Of a stretch of DNA of 29,905 nt, positions 28,925 to 29,905 are shown piece after piece. Where the stretch lies: assembly GCA_023375785.1 (NCBI GenBank), contig SZWC01000560.1:95938-125842 (forward strand). The letters are read 5' to 3'. Source of the DNA: Penium margaritaceum (Eukaryota > Streptophyta > Zygnematophyceae > Desmidiales > Peniaceae). Position 1 is the first letter of the stretch. Every line of letters begins with the position of its first letter. The notes beneath the pieces are model-generated. The model was not told the DNA's origin. It worked only from the letters and a program-made list of their open reading frames with translations, and made no database searches. Both the position numbers and the translations under genes were made by a program.

Positions 28925-29850
28925 CCTCTGGATTGGAGCACTGACTGTGTTATGCTGAAGGAGTAGCTCAACGTAGTTACCGCTTACTCCAATACTATTT
29001 GGAAATTTGACAATTCATCATTCACACGGACCACAATGCCCTAAGGCTCTGAAATTTTTAAGCTGTCAACAAATTTGATGGATGGAGTTCCTAAAGTCCA
29101 AATCCAACTACGACATCGAGTACTGGTGATCCTTTCAAGATCTAGATGGGAGGTTCACAACTAAGACATCGGTTGCTGCCAAGGGATCAATGCGGTTACT
29201 CCTGTACAATATCGTTTGGTCAAACAGAGTTCCCTCCTCAAACATCGTGATCTAGATGGGAGGTTCACGAGTTCGTTTTGGCTAGAACTCATAACGCACT
29301 GCGCGATTCGGCCAACGATTAAAGGCCTTACATCCTCAGACTGACGGGTTAACTGAGTGAACCAACGAGACACTCAAACAATTTCTTTGAAAACCTCTAC
29401 AAGATAGACGGCGCTAACTGGGTAGTCAAGCTACAGTCTGACAAGCTTGCGCACAACTACACAACCAGTGAAATAACTAGAAAAGTGCCATTCAAGGTTG
29501 ATTACAAATTTCCTGCAAATCTGGTTGTGTTACAGCATTTGAGTGACGTAACCGTAGTGGAAATTCAACGATGAGACTCTCACAACACCAGGGATGGGAT
29601 ATGTCAGACGCTCATGAAGACCCAAGCGACAACAAAACGGGCAGCCAAGAATCATTGGGAAGACATCAAAATTCAAGCTGGTGACCGCGTCCTCCTCAGC
29701 ATCGTAAAAATCAGGTTGCAATGACAGGGTGCACAAAGCCTAAGTGGTTGGTATTGTTCACGATAAAAAAGACATAGATTCCTCTCTTTGCTAAGCTTGG
29801 CTTGCCCGACAGCATGCCCATTCATCCATTTTCCTTGCCTGCCATTTTGA
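28925..29850 (+). pseudogene. Gypsy-4 RNase H end, integrase and linker
   Basis: Plus-strand remnants: an FIIHTDHNAL-like piece near 29010-29040, WMEFLKSKSNYDIEYW (29078-29128, the RNase H connection), AAKGSMRLLLYNIVWSNRVP (about 29175-29235), GGSRVRFG/DGRFTSSFWLELITHCAI (29255-29310) with the second catalytic region, and an RVN-x-x-N-x-T remnant. Near the end come GDRVLLS, KPKWLGPFTIK-like sequence and MPIHPF (29670-29830). The zinc domain and first Asp region are missing between 29130 and 29170. Frameshifted throughout. Confidence 0.75.
29139..29268 (+). repeat. Pair of identical 20-bp direct repeats in the gypsy-4 integrase
   Basis: GATCTAGATGGGAGGTTCAC occurs at 29139-29158 and again at 29249-29268. 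The second copy is in the right place for the integrase DGRFT motif; the first is out of place, at a deletion joint. Confidence 0.85.
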
Positions 29851-29892
29851 AATAAATCAAGACCTTATTTGGAGCCTCATAGGATGGAAGGT

Positions 29893-29905
29893 ACCCCCCC
29901 CCCCC
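29893..29905. repeat. Poly-C run at the window end
   Basis: Thirteen consecutive C to the last base. It may be a real homopolymer or the edge of an assembled contig. Confidence 0.7.

Overview
The window is eukaryotic nuclear DNA, most likely from a green plant or streptophyte alga. The evidence is a plant-type nucleotidyltransferase exon with a splice donor, chromodomain-bearing Ty3/gypsy elements primed by initiator tRNA-Met, a Ty1/copia element, long microsatellites and layered nested insertions. The base composition and repeat style remind me of Chara braunii, but I cannot confirm a species.

Left edge (1-1480). The minus strand has one frame open from about 1300 to the window edge. Its last 45 codons before a splice donor resemble the start of the plant PAP/OAS1-like (non-canonical poly(A)/U polymerase) nucleotidyltransferase domain, preceded by a Ser/Gly-rich leader that starts at 935. 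This is the only plausible host gene. The long polyQ, polyA and polyL frames here are other readings of the same CTG/CAG tract.

1481-6239. A foldback element of about 1.7 kb (arms about 820 and 870 bp, loop about 25 bp, arrays of 29-bp units in both arms) is followed by a second inverted-repeat region (about 3300-5200). A solo gypsy LTR (3507-4062) with a near-perfect 5-bp target duplication sits inside that region. 5221-6239 holds nothing I recognise.

6240-21013. This is a three-level nest, all on the minus strand. A degraded gypsy element (gypsy-2) has its 3' LTR split (6240-6513 and 17731-17997) by gypsy-1 (6514-17730; 5-bp target duplication gtctc/gtctt). Gypsy-1 has its integrase split by a copia element (7943-13179). 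Gypsy-1 also carries a local inversion of about 400 bp. In gypsy-2 a 213-bp exact duplication around a single N looks like an assembly scar.

21014-29905. A plus-strand gypsy relic (gypsy-3, gag to integrase, 21600-26039) ends in an LTR (26040-26590). That LTR is immediately followed by an intact initiator-Met primer site and a second gag start (gypsy-4), so one LTR borders two elements. Gypsy-4 is interrupted by 1.7 kb of unassigned DNA with a good minus-strand TATA box, then resumes with RNase H and integrase remnants up to the poly-C window end.

Every retroelement open frame is broken by stops and frameshifts, and several catalytic residues are lost, so none looks autonomous. I found no tRNA, rRNA or CRISPR, and no clearly new system. 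The most notable points are the giant hairpin, the half-tRNA-type copia primer site, the datable nest and the host exon hidden under a repeat.
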